From assembly GCF_003429565.1 (NCBI RefSeq), contig NZ_QUAK01000011.1, positions 1-40,350 on the forward strand: a DNA stretch of 40,350 nucleotides, written 5' to 3'. The notes under the pieces were generated by a model, which was not told the origin of the DNA, did not search any database, and worked only from the letters and a program-made list of their open reading frames with translations. This DNA comes from Streptomyces triticagri (GTDB lineage: Bacteria > Actinomycetota > Actinomycetes > Streptomycetales > Streptomycetaceae). Position numbers and translations under genes: made by a program. Positions 8,504 through 17,190 of the stretch are shown piece by piece. Within the stretch, counting starts at the first letter, position 1; each line of letters opens with the position of its first letter.

Positions 8504-9478
8504 TTGTTCAGCCATACCTTCCGCATGCCCGCACGCAGGCTGTCCGCAGCCGGCGTCGCGACCGTCCTGGCCGCCGGTCCCGCGGCCCTGGCCGGTGCCG
8601 TACCCGCCCATGCCACGGGCGGCGACGAGGGCAGGGCGGGCGCGGTCGTGCTCCGTACCGGACTCGACGTCTCGCTGCTCGACAAGTCCGTACAGGTCCC
8701 GCTGCGCACCTCCCTGAACGAGGTCAGCGCACCGCACAGCGCCGAGAAGACCGCCCTGACCGCCCGGCTCGACGGAGTCGGCGCGGGCAAGCCGTTCAGC
8801 GTGCTGCGGGCGGATGTGGCCACCGCGAAGGCCACCGTCGAGGGCGGCGTCGCCGAGGGCCGCACCGAGCTCGCCCGCGCCCGGGTGAATGTGCCGGGAC
8901 TGCCCGGAGTGCCGCTCGTCGAGCTCGGCCAGGTCAGCTCGAAGGCCGTCTGCAAGGCAGGGGAGCGGCCGGCCGCCGAGGCCGGTCTGCTGGGCTCGGT
9001 GAACGTGCTCGGCAAGAAGGTCACCCTGTCGGCCGGCGGCCCGACCCGGGTCGAGGTGCCCGGCATCGGCGAGGTCCGTCTCGAACTGTCCAAGACGCAC
9101 ACCACCTCGCGTACGGCCGCGGCCGCGGCGCTCGAGCTCGAGGTGTCGCTCAACCCGCTGAAGCTCAACGTCGCCGAGGTCGACGGCACCGTGACGCTCG
9201 CCGGCGCCACCTGCGAGACGCCGTCCGCACAGCACCGCGAACCGGTGGGCCGGGGGGAGAAGCCCGCCGGGCCCCGCAAGCAGACCGCGGGCAAGGACGC
9301 GCACGATGCGGACGACGGCGAAGGCGTGAAGCCCCAGTCGGCGCGGGAGCCGGACCGGGCCGACCTCGCCGACACCGGCGGCAGCTCCAGCACTCCGTAT
9401 GTGGCGGGCGCCGGCGTGGTGCTGCTCGCGCTGGGCGGCGGGGCGGTCGCGGTGGCGCGGCGGCGCCGGCCGCACTGA
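8504..9478 (+). CDS. SCO1860-family LAXTG-anchored surface protein
   Basis: The 324-residue secreted protein is probably displayed on the cell wall. It has an N-terminal signal peptide (positive residues, an Ala/Val/Leu core and an AHA-type cleavage region near residue 37), a beta-rich body and a charged Lys/Asp/Arg-rich spacer. The sorting signal is LADTG (residues 288-292), followed by a hydrophobic span and ARRRRPH. This is a variant of the LAXTG signal that actinobacterial class E sortases recognise. Function is unknown. The TTG at 8504 fits the signal peptide best. An ATG at 8390, also with a possible ribosome site, would add 38 residues unlike a leader; ATG at 8525 is another option. 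A 7-bp inverted repeat (8377-8383/8401-8407) brackets the 8390 ATG. Confidence 0.8.
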   Translation: MFSHTFRMPARRLSAAGVATVLAAGPAALAGAVPAHATGGDEGRAGAVVLRTGLDVSLLDKSVQVPLRTSLNEVSAPHSAEKTALTARLDGVGAGKPFSVLRADVATAKATVEGGVAEGRTELARARVNVPGLPGVPLVELGQVSSKAVCKAGERPAAEAGLLGSVNVLGKKVTLSAGGPTRVEVPGIGEVRLELSKTHTTSRTAAAAALELEVSLNPLKLNVAEVDGTVTLAGATCETPSAQHREPVGRGEKPAGPRKQTAGKDAHDADDGEGVKPQSAREPDRADLADTGGSSSTPYVAGAGVVLLALGGGAVAVARRRRPH

Positions 9479-9499
9479 GCCCCGCGAGCCGGCCGGGGC
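9479..9499 (+). terminator. Short hairpin directly after the LAXTG protein gene
   Basis: GCCCCG (9479-9484) and CGGGGC (9494-9499) are perfect complements around a 9-base loop, beginning at the base after the stop codon. There is no T tract. Strength is moderate. Confidence 0.4.
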
Positions 9500-9554
9500 A
9501 CCGGTTTCGTACGCGTGTTCTGAATGCGGGGTTCCGCCGCTACGGTCGGGACGC

Positions 9555-9920
9555 ATGGAGTCTGTGACGATCTATCAGCGGATCGGTGGCGAGGCCGCGG
9601 TCGCCGGCGTAGTGGATCAGTTCTACGAACGGGTCCTGGCCGACCCGCAGTTGGCCGGCTACTTCGCCGATTCCGACCTCGCCGGACTCAAACGGCACCA
9701 GCGTGCGTTCGTGGGCCAGGCGCTCGGGTCCGGCAAGCCGTACAGCGGGCGGGCGATGCGGCAGGCGCACAGCGGGCTCGGCGTCCGCTCCGAGGACTTC
9801 GACCGGGTCATCGGGCACCTGGCCGGGGCGCTGGAGCAGGCCGGGGTGGACGGTGCCACGGTCGCGTCCATCGCCGAGGCGCTTGCGCCGCTGAAGCCGG
9901 ACATCGTCGCGCAGCCGTAG
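9555..9920 (+). CDS. glbN: Group I truncated haemoglobin
   Basis: The 121-residue protein matches the two-over-two globin fold. The family opening TIYQRIGGEAAVAGVVDQFYERVL places Tyr24 at the distal B10 position. LAGYFADSDL covers the CD corner and LKRHQRAFVGQALG the E helix. The proximal haem ligand is His72 in MRQAHSGLGV. The glycine pair GG after RI is typical of group I proteins. Likely roles are nitric oxide or oxygen chemistry, or redox protection; none is proven here. ATG at 9555 has no Shine-Dalgarno sequence but sits eight bases after TACGGT (9541-9546), so a leaderless transcript is plausible. It converges with the cobalamin operon, leaving only 42 bases between the stop codons. Confidence 0.93.
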   Translation: MESVTIYQRIGGEAAVAGVVDQFYERVLADPQLAGYFADSDLAGLKRHQRAFVGQALGSGKPYSGRAMRQAHSGLGVRSEDFDRVIGHLAGALEQAGVDGATVASIAEALAPLKPDIVAQP

Positions 9921-9962
9921 CGGCGGCCGTGACCGGTTCGGGCGCCGGCGGTCAGTGCCTGG

Positions 9963-12137
9963 TCAGCGCCTCGTCAGCGCTTCCCGCAGGGCGCCGAGGA
10001 AGCGTTCCGTCGTACCGGGGTCGCGGACCGCGAGGCGCAGCCAGTCGGGGCCGAGGCCGGGGAAGGTGTCGCCGCGGCGCACCGCGAATCCGCCCGCACG
10101 CAGCCGCTCACGCACCCGATCCGCCCGGGCGAGGCGGATCAGGACGAACGGAGCCTCGGCCGGGGCGACGACCTGCACCCCGGCCGACTCCTCGAGTCCG
10201 GCGAGCAGTCGCGTCCGGTCGGCGGCGATCCGGCGGGCCGCCCGCTCGGCCTCCCGGAGTGCGTGCGGTTCGACGCAGGCCTCGGCCGCCGCGAGGGCCG
10301 GGCTCGAGACCGGCCACAGCGGTTGTGCCCGTTCGAGCTCGGCCAGCAGGACCGGCTCCGCGAGGACATAGCCGATGCGCAGCCCCGCCAGGCCCCAGGT
10401 CTTGGTGAGGCTGCGCAGGACGACCAGGCCGGGCAGGTCCTGGCGCCCGGCGAGCGCCTCCCGCTCACCGGGCACCGCGTCCATGAACGCCTCGTCGACG
10501 ACCAGGGTGCGGCCCGGCCGGGCCAGCGCGGCCAGCGTCCCGGCCGGGTGCAACACCGACGTGGGGTTGGTCGGATTGCCCACGACGACCAGGTCCGCGT
10601 CCTCGGGGACCGCGCCCGGATCGAGCCGGAATCCGTCCGCGGGATCGAGCAGCAGGCGTTCGACGCGGTGCCCGGCATCACGCAGCGCCGCCTCCGGCTC
10701 GGTGAACTGCGGATGCACCACCACCGCACGCCGGGGCCGCAGCGCCCGCGCCAGCAGCACGAAGGCCTCGGCCGCCCCCGCCGTCAACAGGACGCGCTCC
10801 GGCGGGAGTCCGTGCCGGCGCGCGACCGCGGAACGGGCGCGGCGGCCGTCCGGGTAGGCGGCCAGCGAGCCGAGCGAGCCGGCGATGCGGTCCCGGAGCC
10901 AGGGCGGCGGCGTACCGGTCCGTACGTTGACGGCGAGATCGATGAGACCCGCGTCCCGCACCTCGGCGTCACCGTGGTGGCGCAGGTCGTGCGGTCCGGG
11001 CGGCGTCGCCACCGCCGGGAAGTGAAGGGTCCCGATGCCGGAGAGGGCGCCGCCGGACACGCCCGGCGGGTCGACGACGGCGCTGTCCGCCCCGTTCGCC
11101 GGTGCCGCGCCGTCGGGGGCGGACGGTGTGCCGGAGAGCGGGGGCGATGCGGGGGCAGTCGCAGTGCCGGAATCGACCGCAATACCGGGGGCCGAGGCCG
11201 CGCGCGGGTGCGCGGGAGCCCCTGGGGCGGTCGTCGTGCCGGTGCGCGTGGTTGGTCCCGGGACGGCCGACGAGTGGGGCGCCGATCCCGGGGATGGCAT
11301 CGCGGTGCGGGGGCGCGATCGCGTGGCCGGATGCGCCGTCGCGCCCGAGCCCGCCGCCTCTTCGGCGCGGCGGCCGTCGGGGGCCGTGGCGCGGCGGGCC
11401 ACCGCGCAGGTGGCCGTCGCGGGGGTGTCGTCGGACTTCCGTTTGGGGACGAGCAGTTCGCCGCCGTCGGCGAGCGCGGCGGCCTCCGCGACGGACGGCG
11501 TACCCGTGGCGTCGAGCGGCGCGGCGGAGGGATGCGGGACGGCCACCTCGGCGAGGCGGGCCGCCGGATGGGCCACCAGGGGGACGCCGAGCTTCCGGGC
11601 GGCCTCGACCAGACCGGGTTCCGTCGACTTGCCTTCCACGGTGGCCAGTTCGGCCACCTCGCCCTGGGCCGGTCCGGCCTCCTCGAGAGCGCTCATGACC
11701 AGCCGCAGCACCACGTCCACGGTCGTGCCGCGGCGCGCCCCCACCCCGACGACGAGTGCCGGCCCGGCGGCGTCCGCCGCGCCGTGCCGCCCGTACGACG
11801 GACCGAGGGAGGTGGACCCGAGCGCCGCGTCGACCTCGGCGGCGAGAGCTGCCGCGCTGCCCGCTCTCGCCGATGCCAGGGGGATCGCATGGTGGCCCGA
11901 GCCGTCGACGCAGACCAGGTCCGGGGTTCCGGGGCCGGCCACGAGCAGCGGGGCCGCCACCCGTACCGCCTCCTCGGCAGGCAGGAAGCAGACGAGCTGC
12001 CGGCACTCGGTGAAGGCCCGTGCCACCGCGTCCCCCGACGGGCCGTCGTACACGAGAGTGCGGGCGGGCCAGGCCCCGGCGAGGCGCGCCGCACGCGCGC
12101 GTGCGGTGGCGGCCGGTCCGGCGATCAGGCCGATCAC
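9963..12137 (-). CDS. cobC: CbiG-CobC fusion: cobalamin protein CbiG joined to a PLP L-threonine-phosphate decarboxylase-like domain
   Basis: Two cobalamin enzymes are fused in one 724-residue chain. Residues about 1-235 match CbiG: the N-terminal domain (CFLPAEEAVRVAAPLL, CVDGSGHHAIPLASA) and the CobE-like C-terminal domain (VVGVGARRGTTVDVV, VEGKSTEPGLVEAARKLG). Residues about 236-365 are a low-complexity Ala/Pro/Gly/Thr/Ser linker. The rest is a class I/II PLP enzyme of the CobC/CobD decarboxylase family, with Lys579 in SLTKTWGLAGLRIGY; such enzymes make the aminopropanol (phosphate) used in the nucleotide loop. The GTG at 12137 has GGAAGGAG eight bases upstream. It is the last minus-strand gene of the cobalamin set but is cut off from cobB by the opposite-strand ZIP gene, so it probably has its own promoter. 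Confidence 0.9.
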   Translation of the reverse strand: MIGLIAGPAATARARAARLAGAWPARTLVYDGPSGDAVARAFTECRQLVCFLPAEEAVRVAAPLLVAGPGTPDLVCVDGSGHHAIPLASARAGSAAALAAEVDAALGSTSLGPSYGRHGAADAAGPALVVGVGARRGTTVDVVLRLVMSALEEAGPAQGEVAELATVEGKSTEPGLVEAARKLGVPLVAHPAARLAEVAVPHPSAAPLDATGTPSVAEAAALADGGELLVPKRKSDDTPATATCAVARRATAPDGRRAEEAAGSGATAHPATRSRPRTAMPSPGSAPHSSAVPGPTTRTGTTTAPGAPAHPRAASAPGIAVDSGTATAPASPPLSGTPSAPDGAAPANGADSAVVDPPGVSGGALSGIGTLHFPAVATPPGPHDLRHHGDAEVRDAGLIDLAVNVRTGTPPPWLRDRIAGSLGSLAAYPDGRRARSAVARRHGLPPERVLLTAGAAEAFVLLARALRPRRAVVVHPQFTEPEAALRDAGHRVERLLLDPADGFRLDPGAVPEDADLVVVGNPTNPTSVLHPAGTLAALARPGRTLVVDEAFMDAVPGEREALAGRQDLPGLVVLRSLTKTWGLAGLRIGYVLAEPVLLAELERAQPLWPVSSPALAAAEACVEPHALREAERAARRIAADRTRLLAGLEESAGVQVVAPAEAPFVLIRLARADRVRERLRAGGFAVRRGDTFPGLGPDWLRLAVRDPGTTERFLGALREALTRR

Positions 12138-12237
12138 TCGACTGCTCCTTCCGCTGCAGCGGCGAACACGGACGGGGCCCGGGTTACGGGTGAATTCTGA
12201 CTGGGCATCGGGCAGTTCGATCCACTAGCAAGAGGCC

Positions 12238-12984
12238 ATGGTGGTGTTCGTCGCGCTCGGCGCGTTCCTGATGACGCTCGTCGGCGGCCTGGCGGCGCAG
12301 CGCGTCACCGACCGCAGGCACCTGGTGCTCGGCCTGGCCGGCGGCCTGATGCTGGGGGTCGTCGGCCTCGAGCTGCTGCCCGAGGCACTGGAGGCGGCGG
12401 GCGAGGAATTCCTCGGCGTACCGCGCGCACTGCTGCTCTTCGTCGGCGGATTCCTCACCGCGCACTGTGTGGAGCGGCTGCTCGCCGTACGCCAAGCGGG
12501 TCATGGTGCGGACGGACCCGTGCACGGGCACGGGGCGGGCGAACGGGTGCCCCAGGTGGGACTGACCGCCGCCGCGGCGATGGTCGTGCACAGCCTGATG
12601 GACGGCGTCGCCATCGGAGCCGCCTTCCAGGCGGGCCAGACCATGGGCCTCACCGTCGCCCTCGCCGTGATCACCCACGACTTCGCCGACGGGTTCAACA
12701 CGTACACCCTCACCCGGCTGTACGGGAACGCCCGCCGCCGGGCGCTCGCGATGCTCTTCGCCGCGGCGGCCGCACCGGTCGTGGGTGCCGCGTCGACGCT
12801 CCTGTTCACCCTGCCGGTCGAACTGCTCGGCAGCTATCTCGGGTTCTTCGGCGGCGCGCTGCTCTATCTCGCCGCCGCCGAGATCCTCCCCGAGGCGCAT
12901 CACGACCACCCCACGGCTCCCACGCTGCTGTGCACGGTCACCGGCGTGGGCTTCGTGTGGCTGGTGGTGGGCATCGCCGAGTGA
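12238..12984 (+). CDS. ZIP-family divalent metal transporter
   Basis: The 248-residue inner-membrane protein has about seven to eight hydrophobic spans. Hallmarks are MVVHSLMDGVAIGAAF (transport-site helix IV, with His and Asp), ALAVITHDFADGFNTYTL (helix V) and AEILPEAHHDHP near the C terminus. A short His/Gly loop (GHGADGPVHGHG) lies between spans three and four, as in ZIP proteins, and could sense or guide metal. Most ZIP proteins carry zinc, iron or manganese. Its place between cobB and cbiG-cobC suggests, but does not prove, cobalt uptake. ATG at 12238 follows AGAGGCC. It is divergent from cbiG-cobC with 100 bases between and convergent with cobB with 22 bases between. Confidence 0.88.
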   Translation: MVVFVALGAFLMTLVGGLAAQRVTDRRHLVLGLAGGLMLGVVGLELLPEALEAAGEEFLGVPRALLLFVGGFLTAHCVERLLAVRQAGHGADGPVHGHGAGERVPQVGLTAAAAMVVHSLMDGVAIGAAFQAGQTMGLTVALAVITHDFADGFNTYTLTRLYGNARRRALAMLFAAAAAPVVGAASTLLFTLPVELLGSYLGFFGGALLYLAAAEILPEAHHDHPTAPTLLCTVTGVGFVWLVVGIAE

Positions 12985-13006
12985 CCGCCGGGACGTTCGT
13001 ACGCGC

Positions 13007-14395
13007 TCACGCCGCGCACCGTTCCACGAACCGGCGGGCGATGTCCGGGCTCGCGGCCCAGTGGGTGTGCAGATAGCTGGCGTGCACGCCGTCCTGCACG
13101 AACCCCTCCAACCGCCGCTCCGGCCGGTGCATCCCCCAGGCCGGAGTCGCACCCGCCCCCGGGACGATGGCGGTGCGGTGGAACTCGTGCCCCCGGATCC
13201 GGCTGCCCGCCACCGCGAGCGGACTGTCCGACACCGCCACCGCGTCCCGGTAACCGAGGGTGAGCCGTTCCGTCATCCGGGCCTCGGCGTCGAGCACCGA
13301 GCACATCGGCGCACCGTCCAGGGAGCGCGCGAGATACAGAAGTCCGGCGCACTCCGCGGCGATCGGAGCGCCGGTGCGCGCCAGGGCGCCCACGGCCCGG
13401 CGGAGCGCCGCATTGGCGGACAGCTCGGGGGCGTACACCTCGGGGAAGCCGCCGCCGATCACCAGACCGCGGGCCCCCTCGGGCAGTCCCTCGTCGCACA
13501 GCGGGTCGAAGGGCACCACGTCAGCGCCCGCGGCGGTGAGCAGTTCACGGTGCTCGGCGTACGAGAAAGTGAAGGCAGGCCCCTCGGCGACGGCCACCAC
13601 CGGCCGCTCGCCGACGGTTCCGGACGGCGACGTACCGAGCGCCTCGTACGGATCCCACGCCTCGGCCGGCAGCGGGGGCGCGCTGCGCGCCAGCGCGTAC
13701 AGCGCCTCCAGATCGCAGCCGTCACGCACCTGTGCCGTGGTCGCCCGTACCGACTCGACGGCGTCCGGCGCCCGTTCGGCGACCGGCACCAGGCCCAGGT
13801 GCCGGGACGGCGTACGGACCCGCGGTGCCCGGCGCAGCACGCCGAGCACCGGCACGCCGCTGCCGCCGAGCGCATCGCGGAGCAGCTCCTCGTGCCGGTC
13901 CGAGCCGACCTTGTTGAGGATCACCCCGCCGATCCGCACCGTCGGGTCCCAGGAGGCGAAACCGTGCACCAGGGCCGCCACCGAACGGGACTGCGACGAG
14001 GCGTCCACGACCAGCACCACGGGGGCCTTGAGCAGCGCTGCGAGCTGCGCGGTCGACGCCAGTTCGCCGAGCCCCGAAGCCCCGTCGAACAGGCCCATCA
14101 CGCCCTCGATCACGGCCAGGTCGCAGCCCTGCGCGCCGTGCGCGAACAACGGCGCCATCCGGTCCGTACCGCACAGGTACGCGTCCAGGTTGCGGCCCGG
14201 CCGGCCGGTGGCGAGCGCGTGATAGCCGGGGTCGATGTAGTCCGGCCCGACCTTGTGCGGCGAGACCCGGTACCCGGCCTCCGTGAAGGCGGCCATCAGG
14301 CCCGTCGCCACGGTCGTCTTGCCGGCGCCCGACGAGGGCGCCGCGATCACCAGCCGCGGCACGGAAGCGCCGGCCGCAGGGCCGACAGTCACCAT
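13007..14395 (-). CDS. cobB: Cobyrinate/hydrogenobyrinate a,c-diamide synthase
   Basis: The 462-residue CobB/CbiA protein amidates side chains a and c of the corrin ring, using ATP and glutamine. The N-terminal dethiobiotin-synthetase-like domain has the P-loop APSSGAGKTTVATGLM, then KVGPDYIDPGYH and EGVMGLFDGASG. The C-terminal class I glutamine amidotransferase-like domain has GGGFPEVYAPELS, the nucleophile Cys349 in IAAECAGLLYL and the GHEFHRT motif. The length is normal. The start is ATG at 14395, with GTG at 14392 equally possible; it overlaps the end of cobO by a few bases, so the two are translationally coupled. The frame is open further upstream but lies inside cobO. Confidence 0.95.
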   Translation of the reverse strand: MVTVGPAAGASVPRLVIAAPSSGAGKTTVATGLMAAFTEAGYRVSPHKVGPDYIDPGYHALATGRPGRNLDAYLCGTDRMAPLFAHGAQGCDLAVIEGVMGLFDGASGLGELASTAQLAALLKAPVVLVVDASSQSRSVAALVHGFASWDPTVRIGGVILNKVGSDRHEELLRDALGGSGVPVLGVLRRAPRVRTPSRHLGLVPVAERAPDAVESVRATTAQVRDGCDLEALYALARSAPPLPAEAWDPYEALGTSPSGTVGERPVVAVAEGPAFTFSYAEHRELLTAAGADVVPFDPLCDEGLPEGARGLVIGGGFPEVYAPELSANAALRRAVGALARTGAPIAAECAGLLYLARSLDGAPMCSVLDAEARMTERLTLGYRDAVAVSDSPLAVAGSRIRGHEFHRTAIVPGAGATPAWGMHRPERRLEGFVQDGVHASYLHTHWAASPDIARRFVERCAA

Positions 14396-14988
14396 TCGAT
14401 GCCCCGCTGGCCCTTCTGGCCCGCGTCCATCGGGTGCTTCACCTTCGTCATGTCCGTCACCAGGTCGGCGAAGTCCACCAGTCGGGCGGGGGCGTTGCGA
14501 CCGGTGATGACCACGTGCTGGGTGCCGGGCCGATCCCGCAGCACGGACACCACCTCTTCGGGATCGACCCAGCCCCAGTGCATCGGGTACGCGAACTCGT
14601 CCAGGACGTAGAGCCGGTACGTCTCGGCGGCCAGGTCGCGCTTGACCTGCTCCCAACCCTCCCGGGCCGCCTCCTCGTTGCTGAACTGGCTGTCGCGCTG
14701 CACCCACGACCAGCCCTCGCCCATCTTGTGCCAGGCGACCGTGCCGCCCTCGCCGGAGTCGCCGAGCACCCGCAGCGCACGCTCCTCGCCGACCTTCCAC
14801 TTGGCGGACTTCACGAACTGGAACACCCCGACCGGCCAGCCCTGGTTCCAGGCCCGCAGGGCGAGGCCGAACGCGGCCGTCGACTTGCCCTTGCCGGTGC
14901 CCGTGTGCACGAACACCAGCGGCCGGTTGCGGCGCTGCCGCGTGGTGAGACCGTCGTCGGGGACGACGGCAGGCTTTCCCTGTGGCAT
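14389..14988 (-). CDS. cobO: Cob(I)yrinic acid a,c-diamide adenosyltransferase
   Basis: The 199-residue CobA/CobO-type ATP:corrinoid adenosyltransferase transfers adenosyl from ATP to the reduced cobalt of the corrinoid. The P-loop VHTGTGKGKST (residues 28-37) is followed by AFGLALRAWNQGWPVGVFQFVK, the acidic segment LYVLDEFAYPMHWGW and TGRNAPARLVDFADLVTDM, all standard for the family. ATG at 14988 shares its A with the TGA of the chelatase gene (TGATG), so translation is coupled. It is flanked by the chelatase gene upstream and cobB downstream, in line with its place in the pathway. Confidence 0.96.
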   Translation of the reverse strand: MPQGKPAVVPDDGLTTRQRRNRPLVFVHTGTGKGKSTAAFGLALRAWNQGWPVGVFQFVKSAKWKVGEERALRVLGDSGEGGTVAWHKMGEGWSWVQRDSQFSNEEAAREGWEQVKRDLAAETYRLYVLDEFAYPMHWGWVDPEEVVSVLRDRPGTQHVVITGRNAPARLVDFADLVTDMTKVKHPMDAGQKGQRGIEW

Positions 14989-17132
14989 CAGGCTGCCCTC
15001 CTGTTTCCGCTCGCGTCCTTCACGAACGCGGTGATCGATTCCGCGCGCAGCTCGTCGAGGGTCACCGCGCTGCCGCCCAACTCCCGGGCGAGCAGCCCCG
15101 CGAGGCCGAGCCGCACCGGCCCCGCCTCGCAGTCCACGACCACCGAGGCGGTGCCCTCGGCGGCGTGCAGGCGCGCCGCGCGGCGCGCCCGGTCCCACGG
15201 GTCGGCCGGCGTACCCGCACGCGCGCGTGGCACCTGCGATCCGCGTACGCCAGGCGCGGTGGCCCGCCCGTCCGTGACCACCACCTGCAGCGCGCGCCGT
15301 GCGGGGTCCCGCAGCCGCTCGACCCGCAGCACGTCGTGCGCCTTGAGCAGCCCGGCGTCCAGCGGGGTGCGCCCGCCGGTGGGCACCGACTCCAGGCGCG
15401 CGGCCGCCGCGTCGACCGAGGAGGTGGGCGGCAGTACGACCTCGGCGCCGGTGCCGCGGAACGTCACCAGGCCCACCTTGTCCCGCCGTTGATAGGCGTC
15501 GAGCAGCAGCGACAGCACCGCGCCCTTGACCGCACCCATCCGCTTGCGGGCCGCCATCGACCCGGAGGCGTCCACCACGAAGAGCACCAGATTGCCCTCG
15601 CGGCCCTCCCGCGTCGCCTGCCTGAGGTCGTCACCCCTGACCACCAGTCCCCGACCCGTGCGGCCGCGGGCCCGCTGGTGCGGGGCGGCCGCCTGCAGGG
15701 TCGCGGACAGGTGCAGCTTGGTGAGCCGGCCCTGCGGTCTGCGCGCGCCGGTGGTGCGGCCGTGTTCCGTACGAGCCCGTGAGCGGCGGCCCGCCGCACC
15801 GGCACCCGTGCCGGGCACGCTCAGGAGCTTCGCGCGGAAGGGCTCGCCGGCCGGGACGGCGCCCTGCTCGGGCGCCGCTGCTCCCGGGGCCGAACCGCCT
15901 TCTCCCGTACCGGAGTCGGGAGAGGTGTCCGCCTGCGGTGCGTCACCGGGGCGGTCGGGCGCGGAATCCGGGGCCGCCGGTTCGGTGGCCGATGTGCCGT
16001 CGGCCGGCGGTGGGCCCTGCGGGTCGTCGGCGGGCGGCTGTCCGCCACCGCCGCCCGGTCCGCCGTCCCCGTCCGGTCCGTCGTCCTCCGGTGCCTCGGG
16101 CTCCTCGCCGGGTTCGTCGTCCGCCGTGTGCTCGCGCAGCGTCTCGTCGAGCAACTCCTCGTCCAGGCCAGGCGCGTCGAACGGATTGCGGCGCCTGCGG
16201 TGCGGCAGCGCGAGCAGCGCGGCCTGGCGCACGTCCTCGGTGTCGACGTCCGTGCGGCCGGCCCAGGCGGCGAGCGCGGTCGCGGTACGGGCCATCACGA
16301 GGTCCGCACGCATCCCGTCCACCTCGAACGCGGCACAGGTCGCCGCGATCTGCCGCAGCGCCCCGTCCCCGAGCCGTACCCGCGGCAGCAGCGCACGGGC
16401 CGACACGATCCGGTCCCGCAGCTCCGCCTCATCGGCGCCCCAGCGCGCCGCGAACGCCTCCGCCCCGTCCTCGAAGGCGAGCCGCCTGCGCACCACCTCG
16501 ACCCGCAGCTCGGGATCGCGGGACGCGGCCACCTCGACGGTCAGTCCGAAACGGTCCAGCAACTGCGGCCGCAGCTCGCCCTCTTCGGGGTTCATCGTGC
16601 CGACGAGCAGAAAGCGAGCCGCATGCCGTACCGAGACTCCTTCGCGCTCGACGTACGAGGCACCCATGGCCGCGGCGTCGAGCAGGACGTCGATCAGGTG
16701 GTCGTGCAGCAGGTTGACCTCGTCGACGTAGAGGATGCCGCGGTTCGCCGCGGCGAGCAGGCCCGGCTCGAAGGCCTTCACGCCCTCCGCAAGGGCCCGT
16801 TCGATGTCGAGCGAACCGACCAGCCGGTCCTCGGACGCGCCGACCGGCAGTTCGACGGTACGGGCCGGCCGCGGCGCCCCCGCGGCCCCGTCGTGCGGCC
16901 CGTCCGGGCAGCCCGGGTCGGGCGCCGCCGGATCGCAGGAGAAGCGGCACCCGGGCACCACGTCCACGTCCGGCAGCAGGGCGGTGAGCGCGCGCACCGC
17001 CGTGCTCTTGGCGGTGCCCTTCTCACCGCGCACCAGGACGCCGCCGACGGCCGGGCTGACCGCGTTGAGCAGCAGCGCGAGCCGCAGATCGTCCTGCCCG
17101 ACGATCGCGGTGAACGGATAGGGGGTGTTCAT
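14988..17132 (-). CDS. Fused ChlI-ChlD type chelatase ATPase (putative cobaltochelatase subunit)
   Basis: The 714-residue protein joins the two motor subunits of Mg/Co chelatases. The N-terminal AAA+ domain (about 1-330) has Walker A GEKGTAKST (36-44), Walker B ILYVDEVNLLHDH and sensor motif GTMNPEEGELRPQLLDRFG. A Pro/Asp/Glu/Gly-rich acidic linker follows (about 335-470). The C-terminal von Willebrand A domain has the MIDAS motif VVDASGSM (Asp521). Such fused proteins in cobalamin operons are thought to drive cobalt insertion with a large CobN subunit; no cobN lies in this window. There is an unusual Cys-rich insert near residues 62-75 (GCRFSCDPAAPDPGCPDG) in the AAA+ domain. ATG at 17132 begins MNTPYPFTAIVGQ, the usual family start. 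Confidence 0.92.
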   Translation of the reverse strand: MNTPYPFTAIVGQDDLRLALLLNAVSPAVGGVLVRGEKGTAKSTAVRALTALLPDVDVVPGCRFSCDPAAPDPGCPDGPHDGAAGAPRPARTVELPVGASEDRLVGSLDIERALAEGVKAFEPGLLAAANRGILYVDEVNLLHDHLIDVLLDAAAMGASYVEREGVSVRHAARFLLVGTMNPEEGELRPQLLDRFGLTVEVAASRDPELRVEVVRRRLAFEDGAEAFAARWGADEAELRDRIVSARALLPRVRLGDGALRQIAATCAAFEVDGMRADLVMARTATALAAWAGRTDVDTEDVRQAALLALPHRRRRNPFDAPGLDEELLDETLREHTADDEPGEEPEAPEDDGPDGDGGPGGGGGQPPADDPQGPPPADGTSATEPAAPDSAPDRPGDAPQADTSPDSGTGEGGSAPGAAAPEQGAVPAGEPFRAKLLSVPGTGAGAAGRRSRARTEHGRTTGARRPQGRLTKLHLSATLQAAAPHQRARGRTGRGLVVRGDDLRQATREGREGNLVLFVVDASGSMAARKRMGAVKGAVLSLLLDAYQRRDKVGLVTFRGTGAEVVLPPTSSVDAAAARLESVPTGGRTPLDAGLLKAHDVLRVERLRDPARRALQVVVTDGRATAPGVRGSQVPRARAGTPADPWDRARRAARLHAAEGTASVVVDCEAGPVRLGLAGLLARELGGSAVTLDELRAESITAFVKDASGNRRAA

Positions 17133-17190
17133 GACGGGGTCACTCCCAGGAAGGTCGGTACGAGCGGCAGAAGCGGCGCGGGCGGCACGG

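Noticed and set aside
12785..14611. A 608-codon plus-strand open frame across ZIP, cobB and cobO
   Set aside because: It runs out of frame through the end of ZIP and antisense to cobB, where real domains are evident; its composition is Arg/Pro/Gly-rich.
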